From the IMG/VR virus record IMGVR_UViG_3300032236_000125, positions 1 through 24,081 of that record: a stretch of 24,081 bases of DNA. The stretch is one strand, 5' to 3'. The notes under the pieces were generated by a model that made no database searches, had not been told where the DNA came from, and worked only from the letters and a program-made list of their open reading frames with translations. The stretch comes from a virus. A program made the translations under genes and the position numbers. Shown here in pieces: positions 8,400-15,107 of the stretch. Every line of letters begins with the position of its first letter. The first letter of the stretch is position 1.

Positions 8400-10441
8400 T
8401 GGATAATTTATACACTTCATTGGAAGAAAAATATAAACTTCCATCAGGTCTTTTAAGCTCTGTTGAAGGAGTGGAAAGCGGCGGTTATAATTCCGCAGTT
8501 AGCCCTAAAGGTGCTAGAAGTAGCTTTCAATTTATGCCTGACACAGCAAAAGCTTACAATGTTGATGTAAATGACAAAGTAAGTGCGGCTCATGGTGCGG
8601 CTCGTTATTTATCTGATCTTTTAAAAGAATATGGAAGCGTTCAAGCGGCTTTAGCCCATTACAACGGCGGAACAAAATCAGGAAAAGCTGTTGCGGCTGG
8701 TCAAGATGCTCCTTATGAGGAAACTAGAAATTACTTGCAAAAGGTAAATTCAAAGTTAAAAGTTAATCCTGAAAACATTCAATGGTCAGATATGAATGAG
8801 CCACAAGGCTCTGTAACTGTATCTTCACCAAATCCACAAGATATTCAATGGAATGATTCTGCAAAAACAGACACTTCTAATATGTCTAATCAAGAATTGT
8901 TTGGTAAAGGCATATTGCAATCAGGAAAAACAACTGCAACTGGAGTTGGTCAAGCTTTAGATTTGCCAGCACAGTTTTTGGAGAAAAAGCTCAAAGGAAC
9001 TGCAATTGGTGATGTAATTAGCCAATTTGGTCAAAAGCTTGGATTGCCTACTGCTGAAGAAGCGGCGGCTCAAAGACCTGAAGAAATTCGTAAATTGCGT
9101 GAAGAAAATGCCGCAATCACATCTACTCCTGCTGGTGCGGCTGGAAATATTGTTGGTGATATTGGTCAAGCTCTTGTATTGCCAGGCGGAACAATTCTTA
9201 AAACTGCTGGTGCTGGAACTGTATTAGGTGCGGCACAACCTGTAGGAGAAGGCGAAAGCCGAGTTATGAATGCTGTTGGCGGCGGAACTGCTGGAGCATT
9301 AGGTCAAACTGCTGTAAATGCTATTGGTAGAGTTGCTCAACCAATAGTCAAAAATCTTAGCAAACAAGCTGAAAAAGGCGTTCAAGTTCTTAAAGATGCT
9401 GGCGTTCCTCTTGATTTAGCTCAAGAAACTGGATCTAAAGTAATGGGTTGGGCCAAGCGTTTAACTTCTGATAATCCTTTTACTGGTGGCGGAAGCCATG
9501 CTTTTGAAGAAATGCAAAACAATGCCTATACAAAAGCTATTGCAAGAACTATGGGTGAAGATGCTGAACGCATTACTCCTGAAGTATTGAAAAACGCTAA
9601 GACAAGGCTTGGTGATAATTATGATGCTTTGTTTGGTAGAAATGGCGTAAGAGTTACAAGAGATTTTCAAAAAGAATTAACATCTTTAAAAGAATCTTCA
9701 GAAAAAGTTATGCCTGAAGGACAAAAAGGAATTACCAATATTGTTAATGATATTTTGGACAAATCCAAAGTAAACATGGGCCATTTAGATGGCAAACAAT
9801 ATCAAGCCATAAAACAACAATTAGCCGCTATGGAAGCCCAAGGCGGAACTGCTGGTCATTATGCTGGTGAGTTAAGAGAAAAATTGTTTGAAGGTCTTTC
9901 CAATACCATTAAAAAGATTGGCAACAAAGACGATTTAGAGCTTTTAAAGCAAACTAACAAGCAATACGGCAATATGAAAAAGATTGAAGATATTGCCCTT
10001 AAAGATCCTGAAGGCCATGTTAGTGCATCTAAACTTTATAACTCTTTGACAACCAAATCAAAACGCAATGCTTTTTATCAAGATGATCCTGAATTAGCTA
10101 GATTAGCTTCTGCTGGTAAAAATGTATTACCTGAAAAAATGCCTAATAGCGGAACTGCCGCTAGATTGGCTGGTCAAGCCGCCATTCCTACTGCTGTAGC
10201 TATGGCTGATTATGCAAAAGAAGGCGATATTGGAACTGCGGCAAAACTTGGTTTAAGTGCTTATGTTGCTCCAAAATTGCTACAAAAAGCATTAACTTCT
10301 CAAGGTGCGGCTGGCAAATATTTAAGAGAAGGAGTTCAAAACATTCCTTTGCGTTCATTGTTACAAGCTCCTTCTAAACTTGGCGTTGGTAAATTGCCAT
10401 TAGCTTACGAAACTCAATACTTGCAAAAAGGTAAACAATAA
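8399..10441 (+). CDS. Internal virion/ejection protein with N-terminal lytic transglycosylase domain, 680 aa
   Basis: Residues about 1-105 form a soluble-lytic-transglycosylase (SLT) domain. The catalytic glutamate is probably E26 in VEGVESGGYN, followed by AVSPKGARSSFQFMPDTA and the AALAHYNGG motif. Such domains in ejected proteins (for example T7 gp16) cut peptidoglycan locally so that DNA can pass. Residues about 125-155 carry two copies of an I-Q-W-S/N-D linker motif. A hydrophobic Gly/Ala-rich stretch at about 245-320 could insert into the membrane, and the rest is helical. It is the third and largest of the ejection set, coupled to neighbours by TAATG junctions on both sides. Confidence 0.85.
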   Translation: MDNLYTSLEEKYKLPSGLLSSVEGVESGGYNSAVSPKGARSSFQFMPDTAKAYNVDVNDKVSAAHGAARYLSDLLKEYGSVQAALAHYNGGTKSGKAVAAGQDAPYEETRNYLQKVNSKLKVNPENIQWSDMNEPQGSVTVSSPNPQDIQWNDSAKTDTSNMSNQELFGKGILQSGKTTATGVGQALDLPAQFLEKKLKGTAIGDVISQFGQKLGLPTAEEAAAQRPEEIRKLREENAAITSTPAGAAGNIVGDIGQALVLPGGTILKTAGAGTVLGAAQPVGEGESRVMNAVGGGTAGALGQTAVNAIGRVAQPIVKNLSKQAEKGVQVLKDAGVPLDLAQETGSKVMGWAKRLTSDNPFTGGGSHAFEEMQNNAYTKAIARTMGEDAERITPEVLKNAKTRLGDNYDALFGRNGVRVTRDFQKELTSLKESSEKVMPEGQKGITNIVNDILDKSKVNMGHLDGKQYQAIKQQLAAMEAQGGTAGHYAGELREKLFEGLSNTIKKIGNKDDLELLKQTNKQYGNMKKIEDIALKDPEGHVSASKLYNSLTTKSKRNAFYQDDPELARLASAGKNVLPEKMPNSGTAARLAGQAAIPTAVAMADYAKEGDIGTAAKLGLSAYVAPKLLQKALTSQGAAGKYLREGVQNIPLRSLLQAPSKLGVGKLPLAYETQYLQKGKQ

Positions 10442-10986
10442 TGACTGTATTACTTTCGCCTATTGGCAATACCATGACTCCATTCTTGGGGCTAGACAAT
10501 TTACCTTTAGCTGGTGGATTGCTTTATACATACCAGGCTGGCTCTACAACTCCATTAACTTCCTATACAAGCGCAGATGGATCTATTGCTTGTGCTAATC
10601 CTATTGTTTTGGGAACTAATGGCGTAGCTCCAACAGAAATTTGGCTTACTTCAGGTGTTTCTTATAAGTTTGTATTGGCAACTGCCGCCAATGTAACGCT
10701 TTACACCTATGACAATATTGCTGGTATTCCTTCTTCTGCGGCTTTAGCCAATGTGCCAAGCGGAGCAATTTTAGTATGGTCAGGAGCTATTTCTGCTGTT
10801 CCAAGTGGCTATGTATTATGTAACGGCTCTAATGGCACTCCAAATCTACAAGACAGTTTTGTTGTTGGTTCAGGAAATACATTCTCAGTAAATGCGGCTG
10901 GTGGATTTGCTTCTTCAGGTGTTATGACAAGCACAGGAACTAATACTCCTTTATATTATTCTTTAGCTTACATAATGAAAACCTAA
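10441..10986 (+). CDS. Short receptor-binding protein: P22-tailspike-like head-binding domain plus tail-collar domain
   Basis: Residues about 18-95 (LDNLPLAGGLLYTYQAGSTT, TSADGSIACANPIVLGTNGV, YKFVLATAANVTLYTYDNIAG) follow the pattern of the N-terminal particle-binding domain of P22 tailspike and related podovirus spikes. Residues about 104-181 (PSGAILVWSGAISAVPSGYV, LCNGSNGTPNLQDSFVVGSG, YYSLAYIMK) match the phage tail-collar domain found at the ends of many fibres. The protein would attach to the neck and present the collar domain outward. At 181 residues it lacks the long beta-helix of true tailspikes. The TAATG start is shared with the preceding stop. Confidence 0.8.
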   Translation: MTVLLSPIGNTMTPFLGLDNLPLAGGLLYTYQAGSTTPLTSYTSADGSIACANPIVLGTNGVAPTEIWLTSGVSYKFVLATAANVTLYTYDNIAGIPSSAALANVPSGAILVWSGAISAVPSGYVLCNGSNGTPNLQDSFVVGSGNTFSVNAAGGFASSGVMTSTGTNTPLYYSLAYIMKT

Positions 10987-10997
10987 TGGAGCAAATT

Positions 10998-11231
10998 ATG
11001 TCCTTTGAGTTAGATCCAGTTCGCTACGGAGTTCTTTGGAATACTGTGGAAAATAACGAAAAAAAATTAGAAGAAATGAACAAAAAGATGGACAAGCTAG
11101 AACTCAAAATTGAGGAACTAATTGCTATGGCTGAAAGGTCTAAAGGTTCATTATGGGCTTTGATGGGCATTGCTTCAGTAGGTGGAGCAATAATTAGCTT
11201 TATTACTGACTTTGTTTTTATAAAAAAATGA
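10998..11231 (+). CDS. Coiled-coil protein with C-terminal membrane segment, 77 aa
   Basis: Two in-frame starts exist. ATG 10998 has a GGAG site six bases upstream; ATG 10986 overlaps the preceding TAA but lacks its own site, so 10998 is preferred. Residues about 15-52 form a heptad-like charged helix (VENNEKKLEEMNKKMDKLEL), followed by a hydrophobic span (LWALMGIASVGGAIISFITD) and a basic tail. The layout is common among small proteins of phage lysis regions. It may be a lysis accessory or holin partner. The family was not identified. Confidence 0.68.
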   Translation: MSFELDPVRYGVLWNTVENNEKKLEEMNKKMDKLELKIEELIAMAERSKGSLWALMGIASVGGAIISFITDFVFIKK

Positions 11232-11234
11232 TGT

Positions 11235-11690
11235 ATGTCAGACCCATTTGGATTATCCGAAGGAGCAAAGACTCTTAGCGGTAGCCTAAATGCAAGCAGA
11301 GAAGCCAGCAAAAGCTTATCTAAAAGCATAGAAGGAATACAGCAAGATGGCATAGAGGTAGCACAGCAAAAAGCTAGAGAAAGAATTAGGGCCAAGCGAG
11401 AAGCGGATTTAAAAAAAGAAAGAGCATTAGTAAAGGCTCTTGAAGAATGGAAGCATAAGAAGCAAATATCTGATGAAGAAGCAAATTTAAAAATACAATT
11501 TGTAAAGCAATATGGTGCAAAAGAATGGGAATCTGTATTAAGAATTAAGTTGGATATTGAAAACATGGAACGCAAAGCCAATGAAGAATATCAACATGAT
11601 TTAAAAGAAGTTAGGCGAGTTCAAATTTGGTGTTTTATAGCGGCTTTAATAGTTACATTGTGGTTAAAATTTGTATTAGGAGTTATATAA
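11235..11690 (+). CDS. Long coiled-coil protein with C-terminal transmembrane anchor, 151 aa
   Basis: Starts just after the preceding stop, with little ribosome-site signal, so translation is probably coupled. The N-terminus is Ser-rich and amphipathic (SEGAKTLSGSLNASREASKS), followed by a long, strongly charged helix from about 45 to 125 with many K/R/E. A single membrane span sits at the end (IWCFIAALIVTLWLKFVLGV). The tail-anchored topology would place the charged helix in the cytoplasm or periplasm. Function is unknown; the position in the lysis block suggests an envelope role. Confidence 0.7.
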   Translation: MSDPFGLSEGAKTLSGSLNASREASKSLSKSIEGIQQDGIEVAQQKARERIRAKREADLKKERALVKALEEWKHKKQISDEEANLKIQFVKQYGAKEWESVLRIKLDIENMERKANEEYQHDLKEVRRVQIWCFIAALIVTLWLKFVLGVI

Positions 11691-11921
11691 ATGGGCGATA
11701 TATTTACGCATATACTTACTGGCAAAGACAATAAAACTCATGACATTGCAAAATGGGCATGGATGCTAGGGTTTTTATTGGTCGGCGCATCAGCTATTTA
11801 TTTAATTTATGCAGGAAAAGAAATTAGTTTGACTGAATTAGCTGGGGCATTAGGAATAGTATCAGGAAGCGGTGCGGCATCAGTCGCTGGAAAACAATTA
11901 TCAGGATCAGAACCTAATTAA
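11691..11921 (+). CDS. Small membrane protein, holin candidate, 76 aa
   Basis: AGGAG lies eight bases before ATG 11691. The chain has a short polar start (GDIFTHILTGKDNKTHDIAK), one clear membrane span (WAWMLGFLLVGASAIYLIYA) and a weaker, small-residue-rich hydrophobic stretch (LAGALGIVSGSGAASVAGK). Length, topology and place in the lysis block fit a holin. The KDNKTHDIAKWAW opening recalls small membrane proteins of betaproteobacterial phages. A second holin candidate lies at 12909-13124, so the assignment between them is open. Confidence 0.62.
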   Translation: MGDIFTHILTGKDNKTHDIAKWAWMLGFLLVGASAIYLIYAGKEISLTELAGALGIVSGSGAASVAGKQLSGSEPN

Positions 11922-11922
11922 T

Positions 11923-12477
11923 ATGAGCTATTTACTTTATCCTTTTTTAGTAATCATTAATTTGATTGGTACAGTTTTAACTTATCCTTTAGCTCTTGTA
12001 ATAGTTCTATTTAAAAAAGATGAAATGGGCTGGGTAAATAATGCCAGCGCAAAAGCTGTAGGCCCAAGGCTAATAAAATTACTTTCTTGGTTTCAAACTC
12101 CTGATAATAGCTTGGATGGAGATGCTGGTTTTCAACAAAATTTTCATCCTTGCTGGTGGTCTAGAGTTCATTGGCTTTGGCGTAATCCTTTTTATGGCTT
12201 TGCCGTAAAAACTTTTGATGGTTCTACAGGCATGAGCTATTCAGGCGATTTACATTGTGATGAAAGCCATCCTGGGCATTTGCTTGTAAAAGGGCATGGA
12301 TTATTTCAATATGTACTTTTTAAACCAATTTTTGGCAAAACGCTGTATTTAAATTTGGGCTGGAATATCAGAGCATTGGTAGACCCTGCTTTTATTACTC
12401 CTGACCAATGGCATGACAATACTGCTTTGATTCATGATTATCCAGCCACTTTTGCATTTAGCCCAAGGATTGTTTAA
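11923..12477 (+). CDS. DUF7338-like phage membrane-associated protein, 184 aa
   Basis: The ATG at 11923 is chosen over an upstream in-frame start at 11872 because the latter lies inside the previous gene. The N-terminus is a membrane segment (LLYPFLVIINLIGTVLTYPL, continuing ALVIVLF). The remainder is rich in Trp, His and aromatic residues (HPCWWSRVHWLWRNPFYGFA, DLHCDESHPGHLL, LYLNLGWNIRAL). The W-R-N-P-x-Y-G-F string is what I recall for the DUF7338 family of phage proteins, whose function is not established. It sits between the holin candidate and the spanins. Confidence 0.72.
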   Translation: MSYLLYPFLVIINLIGTVLTYPLALVIVLFKKDEMGWVNNASAKAVGPRLIKLLSWFQTPDNSLDGDAGFQQNFHPCWWSRVHWLWRNPFYGFAVKTFDGSTGMSYSGDLHCDESHPGHLLVKGHGLFQYVLFKPIFGKTLYLNLGWNIRALVDPAFITPDQWHDNTALIHDYPATFAFSPRIV

Positions 12478-12869
12478 TGTTTGGAATTAATATTTATGCA
12501 ATTTACGCAATAATTGTTATCACTTTATTTTGCGGAGGATTTGTAAATGGATGCTCTTATCAGCAAAATAAAGCTGAAAAAGTAATTCGTGAAAAAGAGC
12601 ATGATTATCAACAGCAAACAGATGCAATTAGGAAAACAAAAGATGAAAAAATCAATAATATTAATACTCAGCTTGTCGATGCTATTGGTGAGTTGCGTAA
12701 GCGTACCAGCCGTTCCGCAGAAACCAACAATGGAGCAACTTCCAAAGGATGTAACGGAAGCCAGCTTTATGCTGAAGATGCAGAATTTCTTGTCAGGGAA
12801 TCTGCAAGAGCAGACAAAATAAATGTAGCTTTACAAGCCTGTTATGAGCAATACAATGCAATCAAATGA
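12477..12869 (+). CDS. Rz-like inner-membrane spanin, 130 aa
   Basis: The start overlaps the previous TAA (TAATG). It has one N-terminal membrane span (residues about 5-24, IYAIYAIIVITLFCGGFVNG) and then a periplasmic coiled coil rich in K, E, Q and D (about 30-75). This is the type II topology of inner-membrane spanins. A second gene in another frame inside it encodes a lipoprotein with the features of Rz1 (12643-12822), which strongly supports the assignment. Together the two disrupt the outer membrane in the last step of lysis. The C-terminal part holds two cysteines (GCNGSQ and QACYEQ). Confidence 0.85.
   Translation: MFGINIYAIYAIIVITLFCGGFVNGCSYQQNKAEKVIREKEHDYQQQTDAIRKTKDEKINNINTQLVDAIGELRKRTSRSAETNNGATSKGCNGSQLYAEDAEFLVRESARADKINVALQACYEQYNAIK
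12643..12822 (+). CDS. Rz1-like outer-membrane spanin lipoprotein, nested inside the Rz-like gene, 59 aa
   Basis: Lies entirely within the Rz-like gene in a different frame. ATG 12643 has a weak AGGA about ten bases upstream; an upstream in-frame ATG at 12589 would place 18 polar residues before the signal and is rejected. The N-terminus is a textbook lipoprotein signal (MKKSIILILSLSMLLVSC) with lipobox LVSC and lipidated Cys18. The mature part is short and proline-containing (VSVPAVPQKPTMEQLP), as in Rz1 proteins. It would be anchored in the outer membrane and contact the Rz coiled coil across the periplasm. Confidence 0.85.
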   Translation: MKKSIILILSLSMLLVSCVSVPAVPQKPTMEQLPKDVTEASFMLKMQNFLSGNLQEQTK

Positions 12870-12908
12870 ATACCATTGGGTTTTAGGATTGCCTGGAGGA
12901 AGCCCCAA

Positions 12909-13124
12909 ATGAGTAATGAACAACTAGCCCAAAGAGTAACTTTAATAGCTTGCTATACATTGGCATTAATTCTTTTGTGTATGTGTTTTGTATTTGTTAC
13001 TGGTTTTTTTATTGACAAAATAGACAACAACAAATTATTTGAAATAGTAGGCCCACTTGCACAAACAATTACTGGCGGATTTATTGGTTTAATTACAGGC
13101 ATAAAAATAGGTTCAAATGAATAG
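12909..13124 (+). CDS. Two-span membrane protein, holin candidate, 71 aa
   Basis: ATG 12909 has a strong GGAGGA site (about ten bases upstream), so it is preferred to the in-frame ATG 12876. The protein has a short N-terminus (MSNEQLAQR), membrane span 1 (about 10-34, TLIACYTLALILLCMCFVFV...), a short loop (DKIDNNKLFE), and span 2 (about 44-64, GPLAQTITGGFIGLITGIKI). Size and topology fit a class II-type holin and it directly precedes the endolysin, overlapping it by eight bases. Two-span proteins here could instead be an antiholin partner of the protein at 11691-11921. Confidence 0.68.
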   Translation: MSNEQLAQRVTLIACYTLALILLCMCFVFVTGFFIDKIDNNKLFEIVGPLAQTITGGFIGLITGIKIGSNE

Positions 13125-13713
13125 CGAACAATTACAAACCCTTGGCATAGATGCAAAATGGCTAAAGCCGTTAAATGACACTTTTGCCAAATACGGCATA
13201 GATACTCCTACAAGACAAGCGGCTTTTATAGGACAAGCACAGCATGAATCTAATAACTTCAAAAACCTTGAAGAAGGACTTTCATACTCAGCTTCTAGAC
13301 TTATGGCTGTTTGGCCCAGCAGATTTCCTAATTTGGATGTGGCTAATCAATATGCGAATAATCCTGAAAAACTAGCTAACAAAGTTTATGTCGGCAGAGC
13401 CGATTTAGGCAATACTGAAGATGGCGATGGTTTTAAATTTCATGGCAGAGGCATTTTTCAGCTTACTGGGCGTTCTAATGTAACTGTATGTGGGGAAGCT
13501 CTAGGACAACCTTTTGCAGAGCATCCTGAGCTTCTAATAGATCCTGAATGGGCTTGTATGTCCGCTGGATGGTTTTGGAACAAAAAAGGTTTAAATGCCC
13601 TTGCTGACCAGGAAGATTGGACTACCATGACTAAACGCATTAATGGCGGAACTGTAGGTCTTGATGATCGTATTAATCGAATCCACAAAGCAATAGATAT
13701 ATTGCAAAGATAG
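13117..13713 (+). CDS. GH19-family endolysin, 198 aa
   Basis: Shows the glycoside hydrolase 19 (chitinase-like) pattern used by many phage lysozymes: AAFIGQAQHESNNFK with catalytic-type E44, LEEGLSYSASRL with E53, the YVGRADLGNTEDGDGFKFHG segment, and GRGIFQLTGRSNV (about 110-122). The C-terminal helix contains RINGGTVGLDDRINR. It would cleave peptidoglycan glycan strands after holin opening. There is no signal peptide or cell-wall-binding domain, as is usual for Gram-negative phages. It is the last gene of the plus-strand lysis block. Confidence 0.9.
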   Translation: MNSEQLQTLGIDAKWLKPLNDTFAKYGIDTPTRQAAFIGQAQHESNNFKNLEEGLSYSASRLMAVWPSRFPNLDVANQYANNPEKLANKVYVGRADLGNTEDGDGFKFHGRGIFQLTGRSNVTVCGEALGQPFAEHPELLIDPEWACMSAGWFWNKKGLNALADQEDWTTMTKRINGGTVGLDDRINRIHKAIDILQR

Positions 13714-13803
13714 CGGCATCAATTTGGCAACTGTTAGCTGTAAGGCGGAAAGCCGAAAAAATCCTTACTTGTTGCATCCTTGATTGTCGGCTTAACTGCC
13801 GCT
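13712..13803. terminator. Convergent junction with nested inverted repeats; possible bidirectional terminator
   Basis: Between the plus-strand endolysin and the minus-strand cluster. Visible pairings: AGCGGCA (13712-13718) with TGCCGCT (13797-13803); AAGCCGA (13750-13756) with TCGGCTT (13787-13793); and a local hairpin GTAAGG/CCTTAC (13740-13745 and 13763-13768) with CGG/CCG inside. These pairings partly compete. Neither strand shows a classic hairpin directly followed by a long U-run, so the terminator role rests on position. Confidence 0.35.
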
Positions 13804-13976
13804 TAATCTTTAAAATCCATGTGCTTTAACATGATTTCATGTGCTTCTCTAAGGAGCTTTTGGAGTTTAATGATTTTGATTGCTTGCTTACCCATTTTAT
13901 CCAAAGCTCCTTGATACTCTTTTAGCAATTCTTTATACCTAGTTTCATAGGTGATACGAATTTTCTTTTTTCTCAT
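13803..13976 (-). CDS. Small basic helical protein, 57 aa
   Basis: The chosen start is the ATG at 13974-13976, which overlaps the stop of the upstream gene (ATGA). A longer open frame to 14042 is ignored because it would run through that gene. The protein starts MRKKKIRITYETRYKELLKE and is almost entirely a charged amphipathic helix (ALDKMGKQAIKIIKLQKLLR). It looks like a small coiled-coil or nucleic-acid-binding peptide. It is the last gene of the minus-strand cluster. The family was not recognised. Confidence 0.6.
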   Translation of the reverse strand: MRKKKIRITYETRYKELLKEYQGALDKMGKQAIKIIKLQKLLREAHEIMLKHMDFKD

Positions 13977-14128
13977 AAAAGCTGAATTCTTGGAGTATCT
14001 TCTTGTACCCAATAAAGGGCCGCTTGCCAGGCTTGAATCCAAAGATTAAGTGCAGTAGAGTTTTCATAAAAGAAATCAGGATAAAGTGCAAAAAAAGCTT
14101 CTTCGCATGGATCTGAAGGAACTTTCAT
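13973..14128 (-). CDS. Small hypothetical phage protein with AWQAA motif, 51 aa
   Basis: Two starts are possible. ATG 14128 has a strong GGAGGA site (GGAGGAAGCATG). ATG 14161 overlaps the upstream TGA and would add 11 residues. The internal site is the stronger signal, but the longer form (to 14161) cannot be excluded. The sequence reads MKVPSDPCEEAFFALYPDFF and then LNLWIQAWQAALYW. Short phage proteins with a final W-x-x-A-W-Q-A-A motif are widespread and uncharacterised. The 3' end couples to the next gene. Confidence 0.6.
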   Translation of the reverse strand: MKVPSDPCEEAFFALYPDFFYENSTALNLWIQAWQAALYWVQEDTPRIQLL

Positions 14129-14157
14129 GCTTCCTCCGAATGGAATCTTTTCTTCTG

Positions 14158-14448
14158 TCATTTCATCACTTTCTTTTTAATGCCTTCTGCCCTTCTCAGG
14201 TCATGGCTGTGTAGTTTTTTACCAACAGATTTTGGAACTTCTTTAGCTTTTTCAGCAACTTTGGCGGCTACTTTTCTAGTAACAATCCGACCATTGGAAA
14301 GTTCAAATTCATGTTTAGCGTGTTTAGCTTCTTTGCCAGCCATTTTTTTAAGTTCGTCATGGCTGTAGGCTTTTGAAGGCGCAACAATAACTTTGCCTGA
14401 TTTTTCCTTAATTGCTGGAACTTTTACTGTTAATTTTTTGGTTGCCAT
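14158..14448 (-). CDS. Lysine-rich basic protein, 96 aa
   Basis: ATG 14448 overlaps the preceding TAA and has AGGA about eight bases upstream. Lys and Ala dominate (MATKKLTVKVPAIKEKSGKV, KKMAGKEAKHAKHEFELSNG, KVAAKVAEKAKEVPK), giving a strongly positive protein with a central beta-like strand and flanking helices. The composition suggests nucleic-acid binding. The repeated SHDELKKM / SHDLRRAEG segments (about 29 and 81) look like an internal repeat. The family was not recognised. Confidence 0.62.
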   Translation of the reverse strand: MATKKLTVKVPAIKEKSGKVIVAPSKAYSHDELKKMAGKEAKHAKHEFELSNGRIVTRKVAAKVAEKAKEVPKSVGKKLHSHDLRRAEGIKKKVMK

Positions 14449-14654
14449 TATTTGATCCTTAGTACTTTAGCTTTTCTTAAAACTTGTTCATATTGCTCTT
14501 TGGCGGCATCATCAAGTTGTCTTAAAGGTAAATTTTGAAAATATTTCCATTTATCTCTGTATTCTTGAATTTCTGATGGAGCAATCCATCCAAGCATTTT
14601 CCATCGAATTGTAATATCAGTTCCAGCCGCAGTCCAAATATGTTCGTTAGACAT
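14448..14654 (-). CDS. Hypothetical protein, 68 aa
   Basis: ATG 14654 is taken as the start; the open frame extends to a TTG at 14690 without a better site. The protein reads MSNEHIWTAAGTDITIRWKM, GWIAPSEIQEYRDKWKYFQ, then a charged helix (RQLDDAAKEQYEQVLRKAKV). The W-K-M-L-G-W-I-x-P-S-E pattern recurs in small phage proteins of unknown role. The 5' end overlaps the stop of the next gene upstream by eight bases. Confidence 0.62.
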   Translation of the reverse strand: MSNEHIWTAAGTDITIRWKMLGWIAPSEIQEYRDKWKYFQNLPLRQLDDAAKEQYEQVLRKAKVLRIK

Positions 14655-14808
14655 TTGTAATCTCGCTTTCTTTAATAAATAAATCAGCAATACGGAATGC
14701 CCTTTCTACAGCTTGGGTGTCCCAATCTTTTTCAGAAACATCAAATTTCCAATCATGAGCAATCATCAGCCTTAAAAGGCTAAAAGCCATTCTTTCCCTA
14801 GTCATCAT
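14647..14808 (-). CDS. Short hypothetical protein, 53 aa
   Basis: Read directly from the minus strand. ATG at 14808 (or 14805) overlaps the end of the lipoprotein gene, and the TAA is at 14647-14649. The product begins MMTRERMAFSLLRLMIAHDW, then VSEKDWDTQAVERAFRIADL and FIKESEITNV. It is an uninterrupted helical frame that fills exactly the otherwise empty gap between its neighbours with short overlaps on both sides. That is the main reason to accept it. There is no known family and the ribosome-binding signal is weak. Confidence 0.6.
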   Translation of the reverse strand: MMTRERMAFSLLRLMIAHDWKFDVSEKDWDTQAVERAFRIADLFIKESEITNV

Positions 14809-15097
14809 TACGCTTTCTATTAGATATGTCCCAGCGTGTTACACAAAGAACTTCCACAACAATATCTTTACTAACGGCATCGTTTCCAATCCTTCTTTTG
14901 CCATAAATTAACATAGGTTGCATTCCGCCAGCTTCGCACTCCTTACTGGCTTGAATAGTTTCTTGTCTAGATAAAGCCTGGACTGCTGGATCAATAATTA
15001 GCGTTTGAGGGGCGGCATCGCTGGAATATTTAACTCCACCAGGTCCTGCACAAGCCGCTAATCCTGTTATTAAAAAAGCTCCGATTACTTTTTTCAT
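14798..15097 (-). CDS. Phage-encoded lipoprotein, 99 aa
   Basis: ATG 15097 has AAGGAGT upstream. The N-terminus is a lipoprotein signal (MKKVIGAFLITGLAAC) with lipobox LAAC and Cys16, followed by a Gly-rich linker. The mature part has LIIDPAVQALSRQETIQASK, ECEAGGMQPMLIYGKRRIG and VVEVLCVTRW, with two further cysteines. It is outside the lysis block and unrelated to the spanin. Small lipoproteins expressed with early genes can mediate superinfection exclusion (for example T5 Llp), and that is a possibility here. The actual role is unknown. Confidence 0.72.
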   Translation of the reverse strand: MKKVIGAFLITGLAACAGPGGVKYSSDAAPQTLIIDPAVQALSRQETIQASKECEAGGMQPMLIYGKRRIGNDAVSKDIVVEVLCVTRWDISNRKRNDD

Positions 15098-15107
15098 CAC
15101 TTACTCC

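Noticed and set aside
11024-11581. Long minus-strand frame of 185 codons in the lysis region
   Set aside because: Antisense to two well-formed coiled-coil genes with good junctions; Ser/Phe/Leu-rich composition typical of complement shadows.
13712-13803. tRNA-like 7-bp outer stem enclosing about 78 bases
   Set aside because: No T-arm consensus, no anticodon arm and no D-loop pattern could be placed; treated as a junction structure.
14769-14782. Palindrome AGCCTTAAAAGGCT
   Set aside because: Lies inside a coding frame, has only a two-base loop and no U-run; probably chance.
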